From the NCBI GenBank assembly GCA_037954235.1, contig JBBMOA010000006.1:21334041-21398040 (forward strand): 64,000 nucleotides of DNA, given 5' to 3'. Below are positions 26,740-38,477 of the stretch, in pieces. Made by a program: the position numbers and the translations under genes. The notes under the pieces were generated by a model. The model saw only the letters and a list, made by a program, of their open reading frames with translations. It was not told the DNA's origin and did no database searches. The stretch comes from Aulostomus chinensis. Its lineage: Eukaryota > Chordata > Actinopteri > Syngnathiformes > Aulostomidae. Numbering within the stretch: the first letter of the stretch is position 1; every line of letters begins with the position of its first letter.

Positions 26740-27290
26740 TTCATTGTGGCTCTTACTGGAAGTTGCGTTATTTTAGAATACCAGTTTGTGCATGATAAAG
26801 GTACTGCATGCTCTGACTCTGAGAAGATTGCCACAGTGATCTCATACCTCGGTGGCAGGGCCTTGGAGTGGGCAACTGCTGTCTGGGGGCAAGTTAAGGA
26901 ACCCATCACATCCTAGGACCACTTCATTGCCCTGTTTTGTGTAGTTTTTGACCATGCACCGCAAGGTAGGGGGGCTGGAGACATCTTTTACATCTACTCT
27001 GAGGAACAAAATCAGCAGCAGATTATGCTGTAACGTTCAGAATCCTGGGGGCCTCCAGTGGATGGAACGAGCCAGCCCTCCCCTCCATCTACTGCAATGG
27101 GCTACCGTTAGACCTCCAAACTGAGGTTTCTTGTTGAGATGACTCTTTTCCCCTGGGATTACTTTATTGCCATGTCAATACAACTTAACAATCTACTAAG
27201 GGAGAGATCTAGGTCTGTCCTCACAGAGCAACTCCACCCATTAGTAGAGCCAGAGGCCATTAAAGGTAGGAGCTGCCCACCTGTCAACAG
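26740..27290 (+). pseudogene. gag remnant of the Ty3-like element
   Basis: A frame near 26775-27000 reads SYLGGRALEWATAVW and later FDHAPQGRGAGD, matching the capsid region of fish Ty3 elements (helical capsid, no enzyme function). Several in-frame stops are present. The reading frame shifts before the protease region. Confidence 0.65.
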
Positions 27291-27299
27291 CTGAGCACC

Positions 27300-27671
27300 G
27301 TGCCTGAATTCAGTCTGGATGCTGTCTGTACTGCAGCAGGGACAACCACCAGTTGCCAGCCTGCCCTACCAGGCCGTGAAGGAGGCTGGAGGCAAGAGGA
27401 GACACTCCCCAAACCCTCATCATCCAATAAGTTATGTCTTGCTCATCATACACTTTACTCCAGACCTTTCCTGTTTCTAGTGCGTGTTGCTGCTGGTGAT
27501 TCCTCCTGCCTTGTTTCAGCCCTGATTGACTTGGGCGCAGCCGGGAACTTCATGGCACCTGGGCTGGTTCATTGTCTTCAGCTTCCCTGGGATGGCCTAC
27601 CACTCAGAGGCAGCTCCATAACTGTTCATATAGCTCCAATGTGCATTTGGGTGGGTACCCACCATGTGTAA
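27300..27671 (+). pseudogene. Protease region of the Ty3-like element
   Basis: At about residues 74-85 of this frame the peptide reads SALIDLGAAGNFM. In Ty3 proteases the catalytic motif is D-S/T-G; here it is D-L-G, so the second catalytic-loop residue is lost. The frame ends at 27671 and the following region is shifted. Confidence 0.7.
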
Positions 27672-27899
27672 CACATGATTTTCCTTATCCTTTTGACTCC
27701 AAGCAACCTTTTGTTTGTCAGGATTACCCTGGCTCATTAGGCATAACCCGACAATCTCCTGGTCCACCCACTGTCAGCAGCGCTGCATGCCCCTCTCATG
27801 TGCTGCTACCACCGTTGAGAGCCCTGAGACAGCATCTACATCGCTCATCCCAGAGGAATAAAGGAATATTATCATCTGGAAGCAGGCTTCAAGCTCATT

Positions 27900-28400
27900 T
27901 GTATTCGGTAAGGTGATAAATGGAGGACTGCATTCAGCACCACCTCTGGCCATTATGAGTATTGTGTGATGCCATACGGGTTGGTTAATGCCCCCTCTGT
28001 CTTCCAGTCATTCATTAATCACATGTTCAGGATATGCTGGGGAGGTTTGTTCTCGTGTACATTGATGGCATCCTCCTATGCTCGCTAACCTACCCCAAGC
28101 ATATCTGCCATGTGACGGAGGTACTGACCTGTCTCCTGGCTCATCAACTGTACGTGAAGGCCAAGAAGTGCATCTTTCATCAAACCACCATCTCCTTCCT
28201 TGGATATGTAATTGAACCAGAGGGATGAAGTTGGAAAAATCTAGAGTGGAAGCAGCATCAGCTTGGCCAGTCCCACAAAGCATTAAAGAACTCCAACGCT
28301 TCCTGGGCTTTTCAAAGTTCTACTGCTGTTTTATCTGGAGCTACAGCTCGGTTGCCCCACCCCTGAAGTCACTGCTAAATGGTAAACCATAGGCCCTCAC
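27900..28400 (+). pseudogene. Reverse transcriptase remnant of the Ty3-like element
   Basis: A block near 27920-28020 reads [31 protein letters not shown] in pieces. One frame later, from 28034, it reads a YIDG box at 28058-28069 where an active enzyme has [15 protein letters not shown] block follows at about 28195-28225. The frame change between the blocks and the lost second catalytic Asp make it inactive. Confidence 0.8.
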
Positions 28401-28830
28401 CTTGAGTTCAAAGACACAGTGGGCATTCTGTGCTCTCAAACAACAGTTCACAATGGCCCCCATTCTGAAACTCCCAGATCCAACCACACCATTTGTAGTT
28501 GATGCCTCCAGTGCTGGGGTGGGGGGACATGGAAATCCTCATGCATGATGTCAGCAGCTGAGCAAAATTATGCTGTGGGTAACTAAGAGCTACTGGCGGT
28601 GAAGGTGGCCCTGGAGGAGTGGAGACACTGGCTGGAGGGGGCTGCACCCATTCCTTGTCCTGACCGACCACTACAACCTGGAGTACATTAGGAGTGCCAA
28701 AAGACTGTATCCATTTCAAGCAAGGTGGGCCCTTCTCTTTTCATGTTTTCATTTTATGGTTTCTTATCGCCCAGGCTAAAAAAAAAATGCCAAAGCTGAT
28801 ACACTATCTTGGCGTTATGATGTGTACAGT
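28400..28830 (+). pseudogene. RNase H region of the Ty3-like element
   Basis: [12 protein letters not shown] near 28491-28530 matches the first active-site block of Ty3 RNase [12 protein letters not shown] near 28655-28690 matches the later H-N-L-E-Y block. Stops interrupt the reading between them. Confidence 0.7.
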
Positions 28831-29049
28831 AGGTGGACACTGCTGAGGGAGAGGCCAAAATACCAGCCTCCTGTCTCATCGCACCAGTCCTCTGGGAGCT
28901 GGACAGGGACATCAGTCAAGGCTCAAGGATCAGGATCAACCAGCACCCACTAATGTGCCAAATGGGCAGAGCTACATTCCTTCTGCCCTTCAGGATAGGG
29001 TCGTAACCTTGGCACATACTTTCCTCATTTCGGGTCACAACTTCTAAAA

Positions 29050-29800
29050 CGCAAGTATTGGTGGCCCCACCTGGCCTCTGATGTGGAAAGGTATGTGAAC
29101 TCTTGCTCTATCTGTGCCACCACTAAATCACCAAACCAGCTCCCCGCTGGAAAGCTTCAACTGCTCCCAGTGCCACAATGACTGTGGCACAGTGCCATAG
29201 ACTTTGTGACTGATTTACCTGTTTCTCACAGCAGTACAGTGGTCATGGTGGTGGTGGTGGATCGTTTTTCTAAATGCTGTAAATTCATTCCTTTCCCTTG
29301 TCCTTCTACCGCACTCCAGGTTGCTGATGATCTCTTTACTCATGTGTTCTGGAATTACAGCCTGTCTGAGGACATCCAGTCAGATCTTGGGCCCCAATTC
29401 ATATCCTCAGTTTGGCAAGCATTTCTCCCCAAGCTGGGAGTCACAACGGATATCAACCTCCCCTGTACCCCTATGATCCCGACCAGACCAATGTCCCAGC
29501 GGTCAATGACTGGTTCCAGTGAGCTGAACGAGTCTTGGCAGCAACTTATGTTCAAATCCGCCAGGTGACTCACCGCCAGAGGGCCCGCAACAACCGACCA
29601 GGAGATCATGTCTGGCTCTCGACCCGGGATCTTTGCCTCTGTTTGCGCTGCCACAAATTGTGCCTGCAGTTCATTGGACTGTTTAAGATCCTGCAGAGGA
29701 TCAACCAGGTGTCATATAGACTACAGCTTCCATTAACATTTCCCACCTCCTTACGTTTCTCTCCTCAGGCTGGTGGTCCCTGGTCCTCTAACTGATTCAG
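29050..29800 (+). pseudogene. Integrase remnant of the Ty3-like element
   Basis: A zinc-binding C-x2-C part reads SCSICATTKS near 29100. The catalytic core follows: IDFVTDLPVS, then VVVVDRFSKC at about 29236-29270, and the block around SDLGPQFISS at 29380-29405. The remainder is rearranged by frameshifts. A C-terminal barrel-like region (FIGLFKILQRI) is readable at 29670-29705. Confidence 0.8.
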
Positions 29801-29809
29801 TCCCATCTG

Positions 29810-30027
29810 AGAACCCTCCTCTGGCCCTGGATGTTAATGGCATTCCTGCCTATCAGGTACTTGACTCCAGGGGCTGCATCCAGTACCTCATAGACAGGGA
29901 GGTGTATGGCCCTGAGGAGAGGAGCTGGGTTCCCACATATGACATCTTGGACCACCCCCTCATCACATATTCCACCTACCCTGACCAGCCTACTCCTCAT
30001 AGACAAGATCGTCCCACAGATTGGTAG
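29810..30027 (+). pseudogene. Chromodomain-like C-terminus of integrase
   Basis: The frame contains VLDSRGCIQYLIDREVYGPEERSWVP in two pieces. This follows the chromodomain core pattern (aromatic residues, Y-L-I/V, GY/VYGPEERSW) found at the end of chromovirus integrases, where it guides integration toward particular chromatin. It is the best-preserved part of the element. Confidence 0.7.
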
Positions 30028-30050
30028 CATCCCATGGCTAGAGCTGTGCC

Positions 30051-30064
30051 TCAGAGGAGGGATA
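30051..30064 (+). other. Polypurine tract before the 3' LTR
   Basis: A purine-rich CAGAGGAGGGATA lies directly before the TG that opens the LTR, the position where plus-strand priming occurs in LTR elements. Confidence 0.65.
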
Positions 30065-30065
30065 C

Positions 30066-30431
30066 TGTCACACCCTTCTCATTATTGCTCCAGGATTTGG
30101 CGTCATCAGTGTACTGATTGCCGCCTCCCCTGGATTCACCACACCTGTCCACTCACTCATCTCACACACCTTTTCTCCTCACTACTTAAACCCCCTTCAC
30201 AAACACAGCTTCATGAAACCTTGGACTTGCTGCCTGGAGGGCAATGTTGCCATCTTGCCATTGTTGGTATACAGTCTCCATTGTTAGTTTTCTCTGCCAA
30301 GCAGGTAGTCTTCTTTTGCTTAGACCTATGTATTCTGTTCTTTTTTCATTAAATTGCCCAGTTCTTTGAAACTGCATCCATGTTTTCTCCATTTTCATCA
30401 CTGGTGTCCCTCTGGGGCACCAGACGTCACA
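30066..30431 (+). repeat. 3' LTR of the Ty3-like element
   Basis: It starts TGTCACACCC and ends ACGTCACA, giving the TG...CA termini of an LTR, 366 bp long. A TACTTAAA word near 30183 could be a TATA-type box. There is no second copy upstream to confirm the exact ends, so the right boundary is inferred from the CA and from comparison with related fish LTR ends. Confidence 0.65.
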
Positions 30432-31224
30432 GAAGCCAACTATCAGTGTTAATGTGCTGCTGTTTTCAAGTGATCTAGTGAAAGGAAAGAAATACAGCGA
30501 CAGAATGGAGACTTTAAATTTACCAACATATTTAGCATTAATTAGTTCATTTGGCACATAGTCATGCAATTATAAAATAAGAGATGATCTTTGATGTGAC
30601 ATCTCTTTAAAGCAAATGTAGTTTAAACACTGAAGGGTATTATCACACCATTGAAAAGTCAATAAATCACCTCACATTTAACAAAAAATTACTAAGACAG
30701 TACAATCCAAAATCTTATTATCTGAGTCACATCAATTGAGACAACTGACAGTCTTGATGATGTTGTGTCCATCACAACAGAAAATCTAAACTAAATTTCC
30801 ATAGGCATGGTTTACTTGGTGTCCATGGTGCCACGACATATTATAATGTTTGTCATAGTCATAAATCTTACGTTAGATCTTAGTTTTGGTGGACAAAACC
30901 GACCAAGTCCATGGGTCGAAGAGGGTCAAACAGTGATGTCATGTATAAGTTGTAATTACATAAAAGCAACATATACACAATGCCAATGGAAATTCAATTT
31001 CAAGGCAATTAAGGAGCAGAGGGTGGTACAGTTGATTACGCAACACAATAACACAACAACATACATAAGGTAAGGAAGTGCAAGGAAGTCTATACCTCCC
31101 AGGGTTAGCAGCAGTTGCTTTGTAAAGTGTGTGATAGAAGCAGTAGTTCAGTAGAGGTAGTAGTGCAGAAGAATGTTGTGCTTGTCAACAATGTTAGGTA
31201 TGACTGTTGGAGTGTTCTAATGAC
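30432..31224. other. Intergenic DNA, no gene seen
   Basis: AT-rich to about 31080, then purine-rich sequence leading to a LINE-type tail. No ORF supported. Confidence 0.5.
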
Positions 31225-31285
31225 TGCTGCTGCCGACCAAATTACCCCGCAGGGATAATAAAGATTCCTTGAACCTTGAAGTACT
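31225..31285 (+). repeat. LINE-type 3' tail
   Basis: AATTACCCCGCAGGGATAAT followed by AAAG and a short CCTTGAA repeat. This has the same layout as the tail of the retroposon at 57069 (AATT, a short CCCC/GGGG hairpin, AATAAA-like word, short tandem repeat). It runs on the plus strand, opposite to the LINE that follows, so it belongs to a different or rearranged element. Confidence 0.55.
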
Positions 31286-31429
31286 ACCGCACAATTGATA
31301 AGTAGCATAATTACATTAATAAATGAGAAATACTTTGCAAATATTGTGGTATGTACAGGATGAATCGTAGCATGAATATAATAAAAATATAGTTGCAGCA
31401 TATACAGGAAGTACAGACATACACTAGGT

Positions 31430-32833
31430 GTATGACAAGTGGCAAGTGGCAATCTTGTGGGTGGGTCAGAGTGCAGGGAGTTCAAGAGTTCAGGAGGAGG
31501 ACACCCTGGGGGACAAAGGTGGATCTCCCTCACTGGGTCCTGCAGGGTGGACATTGTAGCCTGTGACCGGATGGCAGCCTCTCAAATGCTGGGAAGAGAG
31601 CGTGGGAGGGGTCCTTCAGGATCTGGGCAGCCATGCCGCGGACCTGCTGCTCATGCACAGCCGTCAGGGAGCAAATGGGAAGTCCAATTATCTTGGAACT
31701 CAGCTTGACGATACTATGAAAGCAGTTCTTCTCTTGCAGGTTGATTGAGTGGAACCAGCAGACCACCGAGAACGATAAGACTGATTCAGATAATGTTTAG
31801 GTCAGATGGATCTTGCTGCTGACAGAGAAGGAGTACAGTTTCCTCAGCAGGTACATTCTCTGGTGGCACTTCTTCAGGATCACCTCCATGTTAGAGGAGA
31901 ATCTCAGATGGTTGTCGAAGATGGTGCCCAGACGGCAGTAGCCATCTCCCTCTGTCTTCCGGAGAAGGTCACCACCATCTCCTTGGTCTTGCTGATGTTA
32001 AGCTTTAGCCGGGAGGCGTCACACTACTTAACAAACTGCTGCAGGGCAGGTCCATGGTGCTGGGTGGAGCTGCACAGCTGGGACAGGAAGACTGTATCAT
32101 CAGCAAACTTCACCACATGACAATCAGATTGTGAGGTCCTGCACCCATCGGTGGAGGATCCATGGAGGTCTGGAAGAGGCTTTGGAAGATGCATGCACCC
32201 AAGCTGGTCAGCGCAGTGTTTGAGGACCAGGCCACTGATGTTGTCGGGACCAGCCGCACTATTCATCTTGATCCTCTTGAGGGCCCTCACAACATCCTTG
32301 GTGCAGAATGTGATGTGGGATACGCCAGGCTTGAGCTGGGATCTGGTGTTGGCAAGCTGGGTGGAGTTGTTGGTCTTAAACATGGTGTAGAAGGAGTTGA
32401 GGTCATTGGGGATGGATGTATGGCTGCTGCCATTGATGTAGACTGAGCCCCTGGTGGTGGTGACAGAGTTAACAGCCGTCATTCTCTTCAGACCCTGCCA
32501 AGCAGCGCGGAGGTTCCCCTGAGTGAATTTCTCCTCTACTATGTTTTTGTATTTCAGCTTGGCAATATTGATGATCTTGACCTCCTTGCTTATCTCCTTC
32601 TTCTCCATCTCAGACCCAGTGAAGAAGATGCGTTTCTTCCTGTTGATGATCTCCTTTAGCTCCTTGGTGACCCAGGGTTTATTGTTGGGAAAGATGGTGA
32701 CTGATTCAGAGGGGATGATGTTTTCCTTGCAGAAGTTGATGTAGGAGGAGACCACATCCACCTGCTCATCAATGTCATTGGAGTGAAAGAGGAGGTTGCT
32801 CCAGTTAGTGGACTCCAGACATCCCTGGAGAGC
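31430..32833 (-). pseudogene. L2/CR1-like LINE ORF2 remnant with internal deletion
   Basis: Minus-strand coding starts near 32833 and includes a 245-codon open stretch at 32024-32761. The linker region reads FPNNKPWVTKELKEII and the RT start reads SAAGPDNISG. It then jumps to VKFADDTVFL, with the FADD catalytic box at 32096-32107. The RT blocks that should lie between are missing, so the deletion removes part of the fingers and palm. Downstream, frameshifted pieces reach a C-terminal block (SKIIGLPI, GMAAQILKDPSHALFPAF, LPSGHRLQCPPCRT) ending near 31500. Confidence 0.8.
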
Positions 32834-33993
32834 ATTTATTCAATTATAATCAATGAATACAGTATGAGACAGCTTCTATGACAAGGTAGGATCTTTATTG
32901 AACATATCATACACTCTCTCTTGCTAATTTGGTTCACCTAACTAAAGCAGTATAATCCAACAGCCCTGTAATACATGTTTCTTTCATCATGATGTTCAGT
33001 TTTTATTGAATGTGTTTGAGACAGGTGTTGATTTATGGTAATGGTCATTTTGGAGGCTGTAATTTGTGGATCTGTTTAATTGTATTGGGTTTACTGAGAG
33101 GTGTCCATTTTATCAACCCTAATTCATATAATTTGGATGATTTATTGTAGGGCTCTTGCTCAAACTGCATTAGTTTGATATGGGTGTACCTAATGAACTG
33201 GCAAGTATATGTCAATCAATGTTTAATACCAAATGACTGGAAAGAGCAAAATAGCTCCACATCTTCCTCTCTTCAGCTTCAGAAATGGGAATGATACCAG
33301 GGAATTGGTGCATGACTCAGTTTGTCACAAGGTCTGTCATATTTAAAGGAAAATTAAAACTACACCTGATTTACAGGTAGGAATGAATTTGTGTTGGTTG
33401 CAGTCAAGCTTTTTATGGTGCTTTGGTTTTATTTAAAGTTTGGGAGGTGTAATAAAACCTTATCTCTTGCTTTCACTATGGACAACTTGGCTCTAAACTG
33501 CTGTCTCTGGGGCACTCTAAGTGTCTGTTTGCCTCTCTGGCCCATAAATTGCAGGCCTGATTAGCTTAGCAGGAGAACAAATCAATAAAAACAAGCCTTG
33601 CTAGCACAGCATACAGCAGGCAACCACATCAAAGATGTTGAATGTTGAAATTTATAACGGACAGTTGGGGTTGTTATGATGCACTTCTAGAATTGAGGGG
33701 ATGATCTGTCTTTTTGTGATGTCAGGTTGGGTAATTTGAAGGTATGTTTTCATAAAATGTCGTAAATTACATCAAATGACAACTAGAGGTTGAATTTATA
33801 CCTTGACTTTTTACATAGTTGCATGTTGTCAGCTGTATCCGTATATGAACTAACATTTGAATAATAAGAGCATCTTTGCTTTTTCAAAATGCATATATGC
33901 TATGAGCTACAGAACACAAACCAGGAAGAAAGAGCTTATTTTTATTTAAATGAATGGACTCAACCAGAAGTCTCGCATCTAGTTTTTGTAATA
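32834..33993. other. Intergenic DNA, no gene seen
   Basis: AT-rich, no ORF or repeat supported. Confidence 0.55.
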
Positions 33994-34001
33994 CTGTGTG
34001 A

Positions 34002-34797
34002 CAGGGGTGTGGTTAGCACTACAAAACATCTGGGGCTTTAGCCCTGCATTTAGAGTCTTTATTTTCATGGGGGTCCTGGGATTTCTCCCCCGGGAAATTT
34101 TGAAAATTGGGCTGTTGAAGATGCAATTTCAATGTTGTTTGAGAGCGAAAGGAAGGCCAATTGTTAGGCTCCTAATAGTCATATTTTAATAACAAATAAA
34201 TGGGAAACAAATGCTTTTGAAGTATGTGATTTGAACCTACAGAGCCGTAAATAAGATTATCTCTTTAGTTATCCAAAGTGTCTTAAAGCTAGCGAGGTGC
34301 AGATGCTGACCACTAGCACTAGTTCTGAGTCGCTGTCTCTGAGAATTTCAGAGATAGAGCTGGCTGCTTTTTTCACGAACCTGAACTGATGGACATATTA
34401 TCAAGGGTTTAGGGAGATGATGTCTCATTCTCCACCTCTTCTTGCACTGCCACTGACTTTAAGTCCCCCAAAATATGCCGTATATCCATATTAACTAACC
34501 ACTAAATGCTGCTTAAACTGTAGATGGGCTCTAGTAATATCAGTGAGGGACAGAGTGGGAAAGAATAGAACACTGATGTTGAATTTGCAAAAAAATCATT
34601 CAGACTCCATAAGGAAAGCCAGTCAGTTAGGGTTCGTAAAAATATTGCAATTGTGGCTGTTGGCTGTGGCAATTTTTATCATTAGGCAATTTATTATGTG
34701 TAGGCCTTTAATTTTAAGGCACAGTGATCCGGAGCTATAACCAAGAGATCTGGGGCTATCGCCCCAAATGCCTAATGAAGGTCTAATGACGCGCCTG
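34002..34797. mobile_element. Non-autonomous hAT-like element, 796 bp, 8-bp TSD
   Basis: The ends are CAGGGGTGTGGTTAGCAC and GTCTAATGACGCGCCTG, imperfect inverted termini opening with CAGG. Just inside each end is a GGGGCT(TT/AT)AGCCC/GCCCC word. The 8-bp direct repeat CTGTGTGA flanks it at 33994-34001 and 34798-34805, as expected for hAT. The interior has no transposase-length ORF. Confidence 0.85.
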
Positions 34798-34805
34798 CTG
34801 TGTGA

Positions 34806-36880
34806 ACAGCATCCAGATGGTCTTTAGTTAGATTATTTCTCAATGAAAAAAAATCCTTAATCAGAAATTCAATACTGCAGTATTGTGTTTAATTGTGAAT
34901 ATGTTTGTTTGGAAAGTTGTTTTTCTTACAAGAATTTCTGCTCATTTCTGTGACTCTCCAAGGAAGTGTCTCAGCTGTGATGTAAACATTTAAGATGAAT
35001 GAAATCAAGCTGTTGCTCCACTGCTATTGGCTCTTTGAGCCAGTTTTATTTCAGTCATGGTCTTTCACTGACTCTTAACTTTCTTTAGTGTTGCTTTCTG
35101 AAACAGAATGACAAGAGGAAATGAGTTTCAAAACTTTAGCTGAGAGGTACAAGAGTCCCATAGTGCAACACAATGCAAATCCAACCTCTAATCACATTAC
35201 TGTATAAACAACTAATTAGATGTCCGCTGGCCCTTAATGATGTGCTGACAAACACATGGAGCTAAATACTGCAGCTGATAAACAGAAGGAGAAGACAATT
35301 TATTCAGACTCTTATCTCAGCCGAGCTGGGACAAAGGCTTGATTAGAAACAGTTCTGTAGAGGAAAGTAAACATGGGGGTGGTTGGAAGAGGAAGTGGGT
35401 CTTAACAGACTGTCTCCCTTGCAAACATTCAGGGGTGGCTGGCTAATATGCTCTATACGGTCTGATTAATAGACTACTTTTTGTTGTAATGCCTTGAAAA
35501 AGTTTCTCATTCAAGGTTTATTTTTAATTACTTACACAGCTTTGTTTCTCCTAATGCTTTTCAGAAGAGCTTGAGCAAATCTTTTATGCTAATAATATAT
35601 CAAGCATATGAAAGAAAAGAGGACTATGTTGACCATGGTCTGTCTGATGCAGCTGTATTCATCAGTCCATTAGCAGTCTTTATAAACATTGCCCACCTTA
35701 AAAAGTAGACACAGATGAACAGAAAAAAATTGGTTATTTTCTACCTTTTTTTATGCTCAGCAACAGTAATGTATTCTGTTTCTATCCTTGCTCCCTCTGT
35801 TTTTCCTATTCATCATTCATTCGGTTCTTGGATTAAAAACTTCTAAACATTCTTAGCTCCCCAATGATAGAGGGTTGACCTGTAACATTATCAGTGAAAG
35901 AAAACAACGCCTGAGTTCTTTCATCAGTGATCTGTAATATTTTACATTCTCTTTAGCTTTGTCTGCTGTGCATGTTGGCAGTGAATTATGAATGCTTAGC
36001 CAATAGTATGAATACAAAGGGGTTGAATCTCTATTTACTGCAAGGTGTTCAAAGGAAATATAAAAGCTTCAAAACAGTAGGTTTCTCTCCAGTACATTGG
36101 TTGCTTTAGTCTGATATGACACAACACCAAAAGTCAGTGACAGTATGTCTTTCTAAATTAATATGAGAACAATTTTCAGCTGTCACTTCTGAAACTATGA
36201 GATAACTTGAAGCCATGTAATCCAAGAAATTACAGTACACAAGCAGACTTCTCTTCACAATTCAGCCCGGACCCTGGCAACTGAGAGTTGATGAAAACAG
36301 GTGCCTTTTTACACAGAACAACTTTTTTTTCCATTCATAAGGTGATGAGCAAGATCCTGCTATCATCATATTTCACATGAATTGCTTCCATTTAATTGTG
36401 AAACAGATTTTAAGTGAACTGTGGATATGTCATAAATATGGCAGTGATATGCATTAGTTATGTTTCTATCAACTGTTTTGATGCACATAAAATAAGATAC
36501 AATTCTGCAAGATTGCAATATATCAATATTATAGATGGCTATAGCTCTAACAAACTGCTGGAAAAATGAAGAGAGATCTTGAGGAATTAACTTTGCTTGG
36601 ACAAGTTGTAAATGTTTTTTAAGCAGTATTAGATACTTTTCTTGCTGTCCAGACACAAAGAAAAAGTTTGTTTTTGGGGTTGCATACACTAGGAATATTA
36701 TGCATACAGTGATGAGTTCTCATAGTCCTCCAAATGTTATTGTTCATGATCAAATTAGGTTGGTCAAGCAGTATTCCAGTTTAAGAATTCTCCTTACCAT
36801 CTTTACCCCACAACATTTTCCAGTCAGGTCAAGTAATGGGAGAAAATGGAGAGTGAGATGAGAGGAGCAGAAGAACCAGA
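34806..36880. other. Intergenic DNA, no gene seen
   Basis: No supported gene. A block at about 35150-35340 is rich in TAAT/ATTA words (ACTAATTAGATG, CTTAATGATG) and free of simple repeats, so it is a possible homeodomain-bound element. The minus-strand 107-codon frame at 36366-36689 has no recognisable domain. Confidence 0.5.
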
Positions 36881-37340
36881 GCAGTGGAAGTGGCAGTATT
36901 GCATTCACTTTCTTGTATCATTGTGACAAAAAGAGAGCTGAGCCAGAAGTCAATTCTCTGGTTCCATCAATCAGATTTTGTTCATTCTCCCACATATAGT
37001 CCTGAAATATGGGACATGAACAAAAGATCAAGGCGAAGAATATTAGTGGTAGAAATGGGTTTCTGTTCTTCCTCATGATTGGTGTCTCCCTTAGGGTTAA
37101 GATCAGAAGTTCAGTCATCTGTGAGTGACTTGGCATGGAGTCTCTGCTCCTTTGTATTGAAAGGACTCAGTTGAGATGGTTCGGACGTTTGGTGAGGATG
37201 CCACCTGGAAGCCTCCCTAGGGAGGTGTTCCAGGCAAGTTCAGCTGGGAGGAGGCAGAGGGAGAGCTTGGTGGCAGGGTTAAATATCACTGGCCTCAGAT
37301 CGCTTTGTGATTCCCCCATTCAGAGTTGGTCAATGTGACC
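36881..37340 (+). pseudogene. RTE/Rex3-type LINE fragment, C-terminal end of RT ORF
   Basis: Readable blocks are VTKRELSQKSILWF followed by SPTYSPEIWDM at 36910-37015. In a second frame, ERTQLRWFGRLVRMPPGSLPREVF lies at 37155-37230. These match the end of Rex3-type RTE ORFs, beyond the catalytic palm. The frame is broken and neither the (GATG)n tail nor the rest of the element is present. Confidence 0.8.
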
Positions 37341-38477
37341 AGGTTAAGATAACTTTTGGGTTCCCTGCCAAAGGTGCTATCTCACAACCCAATTTTGGAG
37401 AAGCAGTTGAAGATGATTTGATGTGTATGTGTAGCTAACTACTAGCTAAATATATTTGGTTCAAACACCAGGCAGACAAGTATGATCAAAACTCAAATGT
37501 AAACATAGGCTGGATGATTTGAAGCCAGTTCATGAAATTTGCACTGGTCAAAGGACCATCTGCATCAAACTAAAGAGACATAAGAAAATTAAGAAAAGGA
37601 AATGTTTAAAGCCACCAACAATAGGCCACAGCAGATCTTCTTTCAGAATTGTTACTATCTCCATACAGCTATGCTCTGGAATCTCTGTCATCACCTAAAC
37701 AAACAACATTAAACAGGTACAATATGCAAAATAAATCCTCCTCACTGAATGAATATAGTGCATACACTCACCAGTGGTGCTGCTGAGACCAAGGAATGGT
37801 GCATACACAGCATGATTCATTATTCAGTGCATAACAACAGTGAACTTGAGCCAAGAGAACAGTGCATGTGCCATGATTTATTTTTTGAATGCACTACACA
37901 AAAAATAATTGGGAGTCCAAAGTGACAGTCGGAAGCTTAAACCACCAGAATCAGGCTCATCAAGGCCATGAACAATGCTGAATGATAGATAAGTTAAAAA
38001 GGCTTAAAATCATAAAAAACAGCATTCATCTTCAACGCTGATGAGCATGGAAACTTTTAAAATGTAAAGATAAAAATGGTCCAGCGTTTTTGTCCAACAG
38101 CACTTCTAGAAGCTGTGGAACATTGTTCATTTGGTTTTGATTCAGTGAATTAGACAATGCAATCAGAGCTTTGGTCAAGCACTGCATCATTGGGTGAAAG
38201 AAATCTTTCAACATATTTTAACGGATTCCAAAGATTAGGGACACAAAAAATAATGACTTTGTTCATTAGAAGTGGTCAGGAATATATGACTGGATAAACT
38301 TGTGAGTCAATTTAAACCAGACGTTGCAGACAAATTTAGTCCTTTGCCAAACTTAATCAACTGGTTCTGCAAGTCAGAACCTAATGGCGGCACAACAACC
38401 AAGATTAAATTCATTGCAAATCAGTTTCATGTGCCAAAATATGTGTACAAAAACATTTTCATAGCAGCAGGCCACTC
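37341..38477. other. Intergenic DNA, may hold the left part of a Tc1-like element
   Basis: No supported ORF. A Tc1 element of normal length (about 1.3 kb) ending near 39273 would start around 37950-38100, but I could not find the matching left terminus. Confidence 0.45.

Larger units (their letters stand above)
26740..30431 (+). mobile_element. Ty3/gypsy LTR retrotransposon with chromodomain, decayed, 5' LTR missing
   Basis: Domains follow in the usual Ty3/gypsy order on one strand: gag, protease, reverse transcriptase, RNase H, integrase, chromodomain, then a polypurine tract and a 3' LTR. All coding parts carry stops and frameshifts. No 5' LTR was found, so the element is 5'-truncated or that LTR has decayed. 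The chromodomain-like end after integrase places it among chromoviruses. It cannot be active. Confidence 0.85.
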
